Shown here in pieces: positions 8,227-17,197 of a stretch of DNA of 64,000 bases. Position numbers and translations under genes: made by a program. The stretch's first letter is position 1. Each line of letters opens with the position of its first letter. The notes under the pieces are model-generated. The model searched no databases. It saw only the letters and a list, made by a program, of their open reading frames with translations, and was not told where the DNA came from. Source of the DNA: GCA-2731375 sp964344935 (GTDB lineage: Bacteria > Pseudomonadota > Alphaproteobacteria > GCA-2731375); assembly GCA_964344935.1 (NCBI GenBank), contig CAYFPL010000001.1, positions 186,001 to 250,000 on the forward strand, in the 5' to 3' direction.

Positions 8227-9930
8227 GTGAAAGACAAGACGATGCCAGCAAACGGCGACGATCGAAAAAGCGCGAGCCCCTTTGGGCGCCCCCCCGGTGG
8301 TTCGACTGGCAAGGGCCGCTTCACAGCACGTGGCCGTCGCAGCGATCCCGTCGCCCTGCACGAGGTGCGCGGCCTACTCGGCCCGGCAGCGCCCGACAGT
8401 CGACTCCTGTTGGAATATCTGCACATCATTCAAGATACGGTCGGTGCCCTGCGTCATCGCCATCTTGCAGCTTTAGCGCATTATCTTCGGCTTTCACCCG
8501 CGGAAGTATACGAAGTCGCCACTTTTTACCATTCATTCGAGGTCTTGGACGACGAAGCGACCATTGCTGAACAGACGGTCCGCATCTGCAATGGTCTACC
8601 CTGCCAAATGGCCGGGGCCGACGCCCTGGCGGCGTCCGTGGCGGCGAAACTGGGGCCAAACGGCCGCGTAATCCGTGCCGCCTGCATGGGCCGGTGCGAA
8701 GGCGCGCCCGTGGCCTCGGTGGACGAGCAATATTTGACGCATGCCGACGGCGATGCGGTGCAGGCATCGCTTGGCGCGGAAAGAACCGCCGCGCAGGTCA
8801 CGCCCGCCGTTGATTTCGCCGCCTATCAAAATAGCGGCGGCTATGACCTGCTGCGCGCCTGTTTGTCCGGCGAACGCCAGCGGGACGAAGTGATCGAGCT
8901 TGTTTTGCAGAGCGGCCTGCGCGGCATGGGCGGGGCCGGCTTCCCGACGGGGCGGAAGTGGGGACTGGTCGCGGCCGAACCCGGGCCACGCCTACTGGCC
9001 GTCAATGGCGACGAGAGCGAGCCGGGCACGTTCAAGGACCGTCATTATCTGGAAACAGACCCACACAGGTTTCTTGAAGGCATGCTGGTGGCTGCATGGG
9101 CCGTAGAGGCGGAGGCAGCGTATATTTATTTGCGCGACGAATACCCCCACCTGCGCCACTTGCTGCACCAGGAATTGGAGTCGCTGGCAGATGCCGGCCT
9201 GCGGCACCTTCCCGTCCATATGCGCCGCGGTGCCGGTGCGTATATATGCGGCGAAGAATCGGCGATGCTGGAGAGCATAGAGGGCAAGCGCGGTCTGCCC
9301 CGCCAGCGTCCCCCTTTTCCATCGCAAGTCGGCCTGTTCGGGCGCCCCACACTGATCAACAACGTGGAGACCCTCTATTGGACCCGCGATGCCGTTGAGC
9401 ATGGCAAGGAATGGCAGAATCTGCGCAGTTTTTCTGTTTCCGGACGGGTTCGCGATCCCGGCGTCAAACGGGTTCCCGCCGGCATCAGCGCCCGCGCATT
9501 GATTGAGGAACATTGCGGCGGCATGCAGGATGGCCATGAGCTGGCGGCGTTTCTGCCCGGCGGCGCCTCGGGCGGCATTCTGCCTGCAAGCCTGGCGGAC
9601 GAACCCATGGATTTTGGCACCCTTGAGGCGCATGGCGGTCTGATCGGCTCCGCCGCCCTGATTGTGCTCTCACAGCATGACGATATCGGCGATGCGGTAC
9701 GCAACCTGATGTCGTTTTTCGCCCATGAAAGCTGCGGTCAGTGCACACCATGCCGTGCCGGCACGGAAAAGGCCGTTGCATTGCTGGGCGAACAAGGGGG
9801 CAAGGCCGAAGCTGCCTTGCTGGAAGATTTGGCGGACGTTTTGGCGGACGCCTCTATTTGCGGGCTAGGTCATGCCGCGGCCAATCCGTTGCGGTGTGCC
9901 CTGCGACATTTTCCCGGTACGGTGACATGA
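8227..9930 (+). CDS. fdh1B: NAD-dependent formate dehydrogenase beta subunit (NuoE-NuoF fusion)
   Basis: A 567-aa electron-transfer subunit fusing a NuoE-like [2Fe-2S] domain (about 55-190; CNGLPCQ and CMGRCEGAP supply the cysteines) to a NuoF-like domain (about 205-567) with FMN/NADH glycine-rich segments (GLRGMGGAGFPTGRKW, GAGAYICGEESAML) and a [4Fe-4S] motif SCGQCTPCR. It passes electrons from the formate-oxidising subunit to NAD. Gene order and fused architecture match Methylorubrum extorquens FDH1B. The start is a GTG at 8227, eight bases after GGGGAGG; an ATG five codons later lacks such an RBS. The first ~45 residues are a basic, low-complexity leader. The stop overlaps the fdhA start (ATGA). 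Confidence 0.92.
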   Translation: MKDKTMPANGDDRKSASPFGRPPGGSTGKGRFTARGRRSDPVALHEVRGLLGPAAPDSRLLLEYLHIIQDTVGALRHRHLAALAHYLRLSPAEVYEVATFYHSFEVLDDEATIAEQTVRICNGLPCQMAGADALAASVAAKLGPNGRVIRAACMGRCEGAPVASVDEQYLTHADGDAVQASLGAERTAAQVTPAVDFAAYQNSGGYDLLRACLSGERQRDEVIELVLQSGLRGMGGAGFPTGRKWGLVAAEPGPRLLAVNGDESEPGTFKDRHYLETDPHRFLEGMLVAAWAVEAEAAYIYLRDEYPHLRHLLHQELESLADAGLRHLPVHMRRGAGAYICGEESAMLESIEGKRGLPRQRPPFPSQVGLFGRPTLINNVETLYWTRDAVEHGKEWQNLRSFSVSGRVRDPGVKRVPAGISARALIEEHCGGMQDGHELAAFLPGGASGGILPASLADEPMDFGTLEAHGGLIGSAALIVLSQHDDIGDAVRNLMSFFAHESCGQCTPCRAGTEKAVALLGEQGGKAEAALLEDLADVLADASICGLGHAAANPLRCALRHFPGTVT

Positions 9931-12665
9931 GCGACAAGATTACCTTTGAGCTGGACGGCGCTTCGGTCGAGGCCGAGGCTGGCGAGAGCATTTGGCAGGT
10001 GGCCCAACGTCTGGGCAATACGCTGCCGCACCTGTGCCACACCACCGAAGCCGGATACCGCGCCGACGGCAATTGCCGCGCTTGTGTGGTCGAGATCGAG
10101 GGTGAGCGAACATTAGCGCCGTCGTGCCGGCGCCTGCCCGAGGCCGGTATGACGGTCCACACAAATTCCGAACGGTCCCGGAAATCACGCTCGATGGTGA
10201 TGGAGCTGCTACTGGCCGACCAACCGGCTCAGGATAGCGCGCCCGATCCCGATGCCGACTTTTGGAAATGGGCCGATGCCATGGATGTGAGGGACGGCCG
10301 TTATCCGGCGAGAGCCGACGGCCCGGCCGCCGACCCCAGCCATCCCGCCATGTTGGTCAATCTAGATGCCTGCATTCAGTGCAACCTGTGTGTTAGGGCC
10401 TGCCGCGAAGTACAGGTCAACGACGTGATCGCCATGGCCGGGCGCGGCGCGGACAGCCACATCGCCTTTGACTTCGATGACCCCATGGGGGACAGCCGCT
10501 GTGTCGGCTGTGGCGAGTGCGTCCGTGTCTGCCCCACCGGCGCCCTGCTGCCAAAGACAGAGGCCGCGGATATTGATCGCAAGGTGGCTTCCGTCTGCCC
10601 CTATTGCGGCGTCGGCTGCCAACTGGACTTCCTAGTCAAGGACGAAAAAATCATTGGCGTAGAGGGCCGGGACGGCCCCGCCAATCATGGCCGCCTGTGC
10701 GTCAAGGGCCGTTTCGGGTTCGATTACATCCATAGCCCTGAACGGCTCACGACACCGCTGATCCGGCTGCCGGGCATCCCCAAGGACGATGTCGCCATCG
10801 ACCCTGCCAATCCCCTCACCCATTTCCGCGAAGCCAGTTGGGAAGAGGCATTGTCTCTCGCCGCCGGCGGATTGAAGGCGATCCGGGACGAACATGGCAG
10901 CGCCGCCCTAGCCGGGTTTGGCTCGGCCAAGGGCTCCAACGAGGAAGCCTATCTGTTCCAGAAACTGGTCCGCGCCGGCTTCGGCACCAACAATGTGGAT
11001 CATTGCACCCGGCTTTGTCATGCCTCTTCCGTTGCAGCGTTGATGCAGACCATCGGCTCGGGCGCCGTCACGGCGCCATTCACCGACGCCCTGAAGGCTG
11101 ATGTCATCATGACCATCGGCTGCAACCCCGAAGTCAACCATCCTGTGGCCGCGACCTATTTCAAGCAGGCCGCGCGGGACGGCACCAAACTGATCGTAAT
11201 AGACCCCAATGGCGTGGTGTTGGAGAAGCAGGCCACCTGGATGTTGCAGCTCAAACCGGCCACGGATGTGGCCCTATTGAACGCCATGCTCAACGTCATC
11301 ATTACGGAAGATCTTGTCGATCACGACTATATCGACGATCACACCAGCGGCTTCGCTGATCTGGCGGAACACATCAAGGCCTTCCCGCCTGACAAAATGG
11401 CGGCACTGACCGGGGTTGCAGGCGACGATATCCGCGCCGCCGCGCGCGCCTTCGCCACGGCCAAGAATGCCATGGTCTTTTGGGGTATGGGGATTTCACA
11501 GCACGTCCACGGCACCGACAACGCCCGCTGTCTGATTTCACTTTGCCTGGCAACCGGCAATGTGGGCCGTCCCGGTTCCGGCCTGCATCCCCTGCGTGGA
11601 CAGAACAACGTCCAGGGCGCCTCCGATGCCGGGCTGATCCCCATGGTCTATCCCGACTATCAGCAGGTAGCCGATCCAGCCGCCCGGGCCCGCTTTGAAG
11701 AATTGTGGCAAACCTCGCTGGATCCGAAACCTGGACTGACCGTTGTGGAGATCAATGACGCCATACAAAAGGGCACCATCAAGGGCCTGTATGTGATGGG
11801 CGAAAACCCGGCCATGTCCGACCCGAACCTGGAGCATACACGCGGCGCGCTAGCAAAGCTGGAACATCTGGTGGTCCAGGATATCTTCCTGACCGAAACG
11901 GCGTGCTATGCCGATGTCATCCTGCCCTCCTCCGCCTGGCCAGAGAAGGACGGCACCGTGACAAATTCAAACCGCCAGGTACAAATGGGCCGACAGGCCA
12001 TCCAGCCGCCGGGCGATGCTCGGCAGGATCTTTGGATCACCGGCGAAATTGCCAAGGGTATCGGCATGGACTGGCACTATGACGGCCCGGAACCCGTGTT
12101 CGAAGAAATGCGCAAGGGCATGCATTCGATCAGGGGTATGAGCTGGCAGCGGTTGTTGGCCGAGGACGCGATTACCTATCCCTGTGATGGGCCCGACGAT
12201 CCCGGCCAGCCCGTAATGTTCGCCGACGGCTTCCCAACCATGGATGGCCGCGGTTTGTTCGTACCCTGCGATATCTCGGACCCGGACGAGTTACCGGACC
12301 GGGATTACCCCATGGTGCTGCTGACCGGCCGCATTTTGGAGCATTGGCACACCGGCGCCATTACCCGGCGGGCGCCCGTACTTGATGACCTGGAGCCCGA
12401 GGCCATCGCCTACCTTGCACCGGCAACCCTGTCCGATATGCAACTTTCGCCGGGCGACGGCATTCGCGTCGAAAGCCGCCGGGGCAGCATCGAACTGAAG
12501 GCGCGGTCGGACGTAGGCGTGCAGCCGGGCACGATTTTCATCCCCTTCTGCTTCGCCGAGGCGGCGGCCAATCTATTGACCAACGCCGCCCTGGATCCGG
12601 AAGCCAAGATCGCCGAAGTGAAATACTGCGCGGTGCGCATTACCCCGGCACCAAAGGCGGCCTAG
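9927..12665 (+). CDS. fdh1A: NAD-dependent formate dehydrogenase alpha (catalytic) subunit
   Basis: A 912-aa molybdenum- or tungsten-bis-MGD enzyme oxidising formate to CO2. N-terminal [2Fe-2S] ferredoxin domain (CHTTEAGYRADGNCRAC), two [4Fe-4S] clusters (CIQCNLCVRAC, CVGCGECVRVCP), a proximal cluster (CPYCGVGC...LCVKG) and the pterin domain. The active-site motif CTRLCH has C364 as likely metal ligand and H365; it is the cysteine, not selenocysteine, form. The ATG at 9927 overlaps the beta-subunit stop; an open frame upstream lies inside the beta gene and has no family character. At 912 residues it is somewhat shorter than the ~960-990 I recall for relatives. No fdhD or cofactor genes are adjacent, so maturation proteins must be elsewhere. 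Confidence 0.94.
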   Translation: MSDKITFELDGASVEAEAGESIWQVAQRLGNTLPHLCHTTEAGYRADGNCRACVVEIEGERTLAPSCRRLPEAGMTVHTNSERSRKSRSMVMELLLADQPAQDSAPDPDADFWKWADAMDVRDGRYPARADGPAADPSHPAMLVNLDACIQCNLCVRACREVQVNDVIAMAGRGADSHIAFDFDDPMGDSRCVGCGECVRVCPTGALLPKTEAADIDRKVASVCPYCGVGCQLDFLVKDEKIIGVEGRDGPANHGRLCVKGRFGFDYIHSPERLTTPLIRLPGIPKDDVAIDPANPLTHFREASWEEALSLAAGGLKAIRDEHGSAALAGFGSAKGSNEEAYLFQKLVRAGFGTNNVDHCTRLCHASSVAALMQTIGSGAVTAPFTDALKADVIMTIGCNPEVNHPVAATYFKQAARDGTKLIVIDPNGVVLEKQATWMLQLKPATDVALLNAMLNVIITEDLVDHDYIDDHTSGFADLAEHIKAFPPDKMAALTGVAGDDIRAAARAFATAKNAMVFWGMGISQHVHGTDNARCLISLCLATGNVGRPGSGLHPLRGQNNVQGASDAGLIPMVYPDYQQVADPAARARFEELWQTSLDPKPGLTVVEINDAIQKGTIKGLYVMGENPAMSDPNLEHTRGALAKLEHLVVQDIFLTETACYADVILPSSAWPEKDGTVTNSNRQVQMGRQAIQPPGDARQDLWITGEIAKGIGMDWHYDGPEPVFEEMRKGMHSIRGMSWQRLLAEDAITYPCDGPDDPGQPVMFADGFPTMDGRGLFVPCDISDPDELPDRDYPMVLLTGRILEHWHTGAITRRAPVLDDLEPEAIAYLAPATLSDMQLSPGDGIRVESRRGSIELKARSDVGVQPGTIFIPFCFAEAAANLLTNAALDPEAKIAEVKYCAVRITPAPKAA

Positions 12666-12710
12666 TGGGTTTCGACACGCGGTCCTCGATCCTCGTCGCA
12701 CCCACGTCAT

Positions 12711-12799
12711 CGTCATTCCCGCGAAAGCAGGAATCTAGGGAGGCGAGAAAAGCCGGGAAATAATGCCAAGATCTGGATGCCCGCATTCGCGGGCATGAC
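12711..12799. repeat. Palindromic-ended intergenic repeat, copy 1
   Basis: An 89-bp element beginning CGTCATTCCCGCGAAAGC and ending GCGGGCATGAC. Each end can form its own hairpin, and the outer ends are inverted relative to each other. It lies between the convergent fdh1A and acyl-CoA ligase genes. A second copy at 60756-60845 shares both ends, length and an internal ATCTGGAT. This resembles widespread alphaproteobacterial non-coding repeats and may also act as a bidirectional terminator. Confidence 0.85.
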
Positions 12800-12839
12800 C
12801 CCAATCGACCGCTGCTATTCAGCCCTTTGACAGACCGTA

Positions 12840-14537
12840 CTAGGACGGGATCATATCCCGAAGCTCCCGGCGCAAGACTTTTCCGACCGGCGATTTCGGA
12901 ATTTCTTCCACGAATTCGATCCGTTTCGGCACCTTGTAGTTGGTCAGGCCCTCGCGACAATGGGCGATGACCGCTTCTTCCGTGACGGCATCGTTATTGC
13001 GGACAATGAAGGCCATGGGCACTTCGGATGATCTTTCGTCCGGAATGCCCACCACGCCCACTTCGACCACGCCATGCATGGTGGTGATCAAGTCCTCAAT
13101 CTCGTTCGGCGAGACGTTGAAGCCGGATACCAGGATCATGTCCTTCTTGCGGTCTACGATCTCGATGAACCCATCCTCGTCCATCACCGCGATGTCACCG
13201 GAATAGAGCCAGCCGTCCTTGATCGCTTCAGCCGTCGCTTCCGGCCGGCCGAAATAGCCCTTCATGATGGTCGGGCCCTTGAACAAGAGCTCGCCGGGCG
13301 AGCCGATGGGCTGTTCCACATTGTTGTCATCGACGATGCGGACCTCGAGGCCGGGTACCGGAATGCCGACCGAGCCCAGACGATTTTCGCCGATCGGGTT
13401 TAGGCTCATGACACCGCAGCACTCCGTCATGCCATAGCCCTGATAGATGTCGATGCCGGTGGCATCCGTCCAGCGTTGCGCCACGCCGGTCTGTTGCGCC
13501 GCCCCGCCCGAACCACAGAAGCGCACGCTCTTGAACAAATCCTTGTGGAACCAGGGTTCTTCCATCAAAGCGGCGAACAGGGTGTTGATGCCGGTGAAGA
13601 TGGAGACGTCGAAGTTCTCGAATGCGGTCTTCAGGTTCGATGGCGGCCGGGGCGATGGCACCAAAACCAGATGGTCGCCCGAGACAACGCCGACCACGAA
13701 AATCAGGGCGAAGGCCGTAATGTGATAGAGCGGCAAGATCACCAGGGTGACATCGCCACCTTCCGTGCGCATGTGCCCGATCAGGGTGTTGGCCTGATGG
13801 GCATTGGCGAGAATGCCCTGATGGCTCAACTCGGCGCCCTTGCTGCGCCCCGTTGTTCCGGAAGTGTATTGGAACAGGGCCGTATCTTCGCCCGACAACC
13901 CCTCCGTATAATGGCTGATATCACCGCCTTTGCGGGCTGCCTTGCCGGCGGCCAAGGCGTCGGCGAAGCTGATATGCGCGCTATGCATATCTGGAATAGC
14001 CTTCCGCACTTTCTTCAGTACGAAACCGATCAGCATCCGCTTCAGGGCGGGGAAGAAGTCCACCAGGGATATCTTCACCACTTGCCGCACCTGGGTGCTC
14101 TTGATGACCTCGTCCACCTTGTCGCCGAACATATCGATGATCACCAGAACGGCGGCCTTGGAATCGTTGAGTTGATGTTCCATCTCCGGCGCGGTGTAGA
14201 GAGGGTTGATGTTCGTACAAACGGCGCCGGCCAGAAATGCCCCCGAAGCGGCGATGGTGAAATCGATGCAATTGGGTGTCATCAGCGCCACGGTCTCGCC
14301 GCGCTGCAGACCGGCGGTTTCCCGCAGATAGGCCGCGAAGTCCTTGGCCGACTCCAGATACTCGGCATAGCTGATAGTCGCCGCCGCACCATTCGGCAGG
14401 ACCGTGGTGGCAGCCGGCCGGGAAGAGTATTCCGTGCCTGAACCAATGATCATGTCGACCAGCGTGGGATAAGGCATGGTCGCCACATCGAAGTTCTTGG
14501 CCTCTTCCGTGTAATATTTCTCCCAAGGTTGAGCCAT
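12840..14537 (-). CDS. Long-chain fatty-acid/acyl-CoA ligase (FadD-like)
   Basis: A 565-aa member of the acyl-adenylate-forming superfamily that activates a carboxylic acid to its CoA ester through an acyl-AMP. The P-loop-like motif YTSGTTGRSKGAELSHQ, the YGMTECCGV adenine-binding segment, the YSGDIAVMDEDG motif with catalytic aspartate, and the C-terminal KSPVGKVLRREL lysine are present. The start at 14535-14537 follows GGAGG with 7-nt spacing; further upstream reading has no conserved sequence. It is divergent from the enolase-superfamily gene. Length and the N-terminal PWEKYY block fit long-chain ligases, but chain length cannot be fixed from sequence. Confidence 0.88.
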   Translation of the reverse strand: MAQPWEKYYTEEAKNFDVATMPYPTLVDMIIGSGTEYSSRPAATTVLPNGAAATISYAEYLESAKDFAAYLRETAGLQRGETVALMTPNCIDFTIAASGAFLAGAVCTNINPLYTAPEMEHQLNDSKAAVLVIIDMFGDKVDEVIKSTQVRQVVKISLVDFFPALKRMLIGFVLKKVRKAIPDMHSAHISFADALAAGKAARKGGDISHYTEGLSGEDTALFQYTSGTTGRSKGAELSHQGILANAHQANTLIGHMRTEGGDVTLVILPLYHITAFALIFVVGVVSGDHLVLVPSPRPPSNLKTAFENFDVSIFTGINTLFAALMEEPWFHKDLFKSVRFCGSGGAAQQTGVAQRWTDATGIDIYQGYGMTECCGVMSLNPIGENRLGSVGIPVPGLEVRIVDDNNVEQPIGSPGELLFKGPTIMKGYFGRPEATAEAIKDGWLYSGDIAVMDEDGFIEIVDRKKDMILVSGFNVSPNEIEDLITTMHGVVEVGVVGIPDERSSEVPMAFIVRNNDAVTEEAVIAHCREGLTNYKVPKRIEFVEEIPKSPVGKVLRRELRDMIPS

Positions 14538-14653
14538 GGTCAGCCTCCATCCCCATATAGGTTCTTTTATGGCCCAGACGGTATCGCGATTTGCGCGGCA
14601 AAACAAACACTTGCTACACTTTACCCGGCAAATCGAAGATCGGATCGGACATC

Positions 14654-15829
14654 ATGAAAATCACCGGCTGTGAGACCCTGCATTGCGGTGCGGGATGGCG
14701 CAATTTCTCGTTTCTGAAGCTCACCACCGACGAGGGCCTGACCGGCATCGCGGAATACAACGAGAGCTATGGCTCCAAAGGCTTGACTGGTGTCATCGAA
14801 GCCCTGGTGGAAGCCATCGAGGGCCGCAATCCCTGCAATCACGAGGCCATATCCCAATCCCTTTACGCCATGACACGCCAGGCCCCGGGCGGCATCAATC
14901 AACAGGCCATGGCGGCCATCGAGAACGCCCTCATGGACATCAAGGGCAAGGCCCTGGGCGTGCCGGTCTATGACCTTTTGGGCGGTGCGGTACGGGACCG
15001 CATGCGCCTCTATTGGTCCCATTGTGGCACCTACCTGATGAACCCGGCGGCGGCCGCGGCCATCGGGCAACCGGTGCTGAACGGCTTGGACGATCTCGTG
15101 GCCCTGGGTGCCCGGGTGCGGGAGAGCGGCTACAAGGGTCTGAAGACCAATATCTTCCGCTTCGGCGAGGAACCGCCGTTGTACATGCCCGGTTTTGGCC
15201 GGGGCGGCGACGCCCCGGCCCTGAACGTGGAAAAATCCGTCATCCGAGATTTGCGTGCTCAACTGGAAGCCCTGCGCAAGGGTGCCGGCGAGGATATGGG
15301 CATCCACCTGGACATCAACTTCAACTGCAAGACCGAAGGCTATCTTCAGATCACCCGCGCCCTGGATGATCTGGGTCTGACCTGGTTCGAGATCGACCTC
15401 TACGATCCGGAGGCCCTGCGCCATATCCGCAATTCTGTGCAAACCCCTATCGCCTCGTGCGAAAGCCTGTTCCGCCTCCGCGAGTTCCGGCCCTTCTTCG
15501 AACACCATTCAATGGATGTGGCGATCATCGATCTGCCATGGAACGGCATCTTCCATTCCATGAAGATCGCGGCTATGGCGGAAGCCTACGAGATCAACGT
15601 GGCGCCGCACAATTTCTATGGCCATCTCTCATCGATCATGTCGGCGCATATGTGCGCCGCCGTGCCAAATTTCCGTATCATGGAGATCGACGTGGATGAT
15701 GTGCCCTGGAAGGACGACATCGTTACGGAGGTCCCGGTTGTGGAAGATGGGCATTTGCTGCTGCCGAAAGGTCCCGGCTGGGGCACGGAGTTGAACGAAG
15801 ATGCCATCCGCGCCCATCCACCGATTTAG
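14654..15829 (+). CDS. Mandelate racemase/muconate-lactonizing enzyme family protein
   Basis: A 391-aa enolase-superfamily enzyme; members abstract a proton alpha to a carboxylate using three acidic metal ligands. The N-terminal capping domain is followed by a TIM barrel with HLDINFNCK (first aspartate), WFEIDLYDPEAL (glutamate), ASCESLF (third glutamate), and VAPHNFYGHLSS with a candidate catalytic histidine as in the MR subgroup. The ATG at 14654 begins the domain directly. Followed after 9 bp by a ketopantoate-reductase-like gene, suggesting a short operon for a hydroxy- or sugar-acid. Substrate unknown. Confidence 0.85.
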   Translation: MKITGCETLHCGAGWRNFSFLKLTTDEGLTGIAEYNESYGSKGLTGVIEALVEAIEGRNPCNHEAISQSLYAMTRQAPGGINQQAMAAIENALMDIKGKALGVPVYDLLGGAVRDRMRLYWSHCGTYLMNPAAAAAIGQPVLNGLDDLVALGARVRESGYKGLKTNIFRFGEEPPLYMPGFGRGGDAPALNVEKSVIRDLRAQLEALRKGAGEDMGIHLDINFNCKTEGYLQITRALDDLGLTWFEIDLYDPEALRHIRNSVQTPIASCESLFRLREFRPFFEHHSMDVAIIDLPWNGIFHSMKIAAMAEAYEINVAPHNFYGHLSSIMSAHMCAAVPNFRIMEIDVDDVPWKDDIVTEVPVVEDGHLLLPKGPGWGTELNEDAIRAHPPI

Positions 15830-15838
15830 GGGCCGGCG

Positions 15839-16798
15839 ATGAAGTTCGTGGTTCTTGGCGCCGGCGCTCTGGGTACGGTGACCGCCGCCTATCTGGCCCG
15901 GGCCGGCGAAGCGGTGTCCCTGATCGCCCGCGGCGAGCGCGCGGCGCATCTGGCGGATAACGGAGTCACAGTCACCGGGTTGGACGAATTCACCGTGCCT
16001 GTGAACATCGTCACCGATGCCGGCACATTGACCGCGACGGATGTTCTGATCCTGGCGGTTAAGACCCATCAGACGGAGACGGCCCTGGCAGGTGTCAAAC
16101 ACATGAAGGTGGGCAATGCCATCTCGATCCAGAATGGCGTCATTAAGAACGAGCAGTTGGCAAACGTCTTCGGCAAGGACGCGGTGCTGGGCTGTATTTC
16201 TTTAATGGGCGGTGCGATCCAGCCCGACGGCAGCGCCAACTACGTCATGGACAATCCCACCATCATCGGCGAATGGGCGGGCGGTTCATCCGACCGCGTC
16301 CAGGACATCGTTGGCCGGTACAACGAAGCCGGATTGCCAGCGGCGGTTTCGGAGGATATTCGCGCCGACGAATGGACAAAGTTTGTCGGCTGGATGGGCC
16401 TGTCCGCCGTGGCCGTGCTGACCCGCCAGGAAACCTGGAAGTTTACCGCCGATCCCGATACCGCCCGTATCGTCGTCCGCATCGTGCGCGAGGCGGCGCA
16501 ACTGGCCGAAAGCCTTGGCGTAACGTTGCGGGCCGGCCCGCCGTTTTTCCTCGAGAAGATTACCGCCGCGAGCGAGGACGACGCCGTGGCCATGACCCAG
16601 GAACGGGGCCGGGAACAAAGCGTATCGGCGCCCACGTTCCGGCAATCCATGCTGCAGGACGTGGACAAGGGCAAGGCCATCGAGGTTCACGAGACCTTTG
16701 GATTTGTGGTTGACCAAGCCCAAAGACAGGGTATTGCCGTCCCCACCATCGAAACCTGTTTCCAGGTTCTCTCGGGTATCAATCGCATGTCGCAATAG
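15839..16798 (+). CDS. Ketopantoate reductase (PanE/ApbA) family protein
   Basis: A 319-aa NADP-dependent reductase. The Rossmann motif GAGALGTVTAAYLARAG opens the protein, and VLILAVKTHQT marks the end of the nucleotide-binding domain. The C-terminal helical domain contains KFVGWMGLSAVAVLTR and PSMLQD-like residues (QSMLQDVDKGKAIEVH), the family block with the catalytic region near the end. Panthothenate biosynthesis genes are not nearby, and its neighbours are an enolase-superfamily enzyme and a TfoX-like protein, so it may act on another 2-keto acid rather than ketopantoate. Confidence 0.86.
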   Translation: MKFVVLGAGALGTVTAAYLARAGEAVSLIARGERAAHLADNGVTVTGLDEFTVPVNIVTDAGTLTATDVLILAVKTHQTETALAGVKHMKVGNAISIQNGVIKNEQLANVFGKDAVLGCISLMGGAIQPDGSANYVMDNPTIIGEWAGGSSDRVQDIVGRYNEAGLPAAVSEDIRADEWTKFVGWMGLSAVAVLTRQETWKFTADPDTARIVVRIVREAAQLAESLGVTLRAGPPFFLEKITAASEDDAVAMTQERGREQSVSAPTFRQSMLQDVDKGKAIEVHETFGFVVDQAQRQGIAVPTIETCFQVLSGINRMSQ

Positions 16799-16810
16799 GG
16801 CCTAGCCCCG

Positions 16811-17149
16811 ATGAACCGTGACTTTCGACAGACCGCCAGTCGCCTCGTCGGCGCGGCCGGCCTCGAAAAGTCTTATGCGATCACCTACAAATCCGTCTTC
16901 GGTGCCGTCGCGGCCTATGCCGACGGCAGATTGTTTCTAACCTGCGGAAAGTTCGGCACCGCGTTGAAGCTGCCAGCCGAAATCTGTCGGGCTCTGATGC
17001 ACGAATGTTCGGGCGCACCGCTGAAATACTTCGAAAAAGGCCATGTCAAGAAAGGCTATGTGGTGCTCTCGGTCACAATTTTGGAGGATTCCCAACGCCG
17101 CAATGATCTTATCCGCAAAAGCGCTGAATTCATCCGGAACGAGAATTAA
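16811..17149 (+). CDS. TfoX N-terminal-domain-like small protein
   Basis: A 112-aa protein that resembles the TfoX/Sxy N-terminal domain: VFGAVAAYADGRLFLTCGKFGTALKLP matches the domain's beta-hairpin core in layout, and LKYFEKGHVKKGYVVL the second half. Stand-alone TfoX_N proteins are common and mostly uncharacterised; the domain in TfoX/Sxy regulates competence in gammaproteobacteria, which should not be assumed here. It starts 12 bp after the reductase stop with a weak RBS, and ends 48 bp before the cyclase gene. The assignment is by pattern of residues and moderately certain. Confidence 0.65.
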   Translation: MNRDFRQTASRLVGAAGLEKSYAITYKSVFGAVAAYADGRLFLTCGKFGTALKLPAEICRALMHECSGAPLKYFEKGHVKKGYVVLSVTILEDSQRRNDLIRKSAEFIRNEN

Positions 17150-17197
17150 GCCGCAAATCAAACTATGCTACCGTCGAACTGCAAGGGAGGAGCTTAA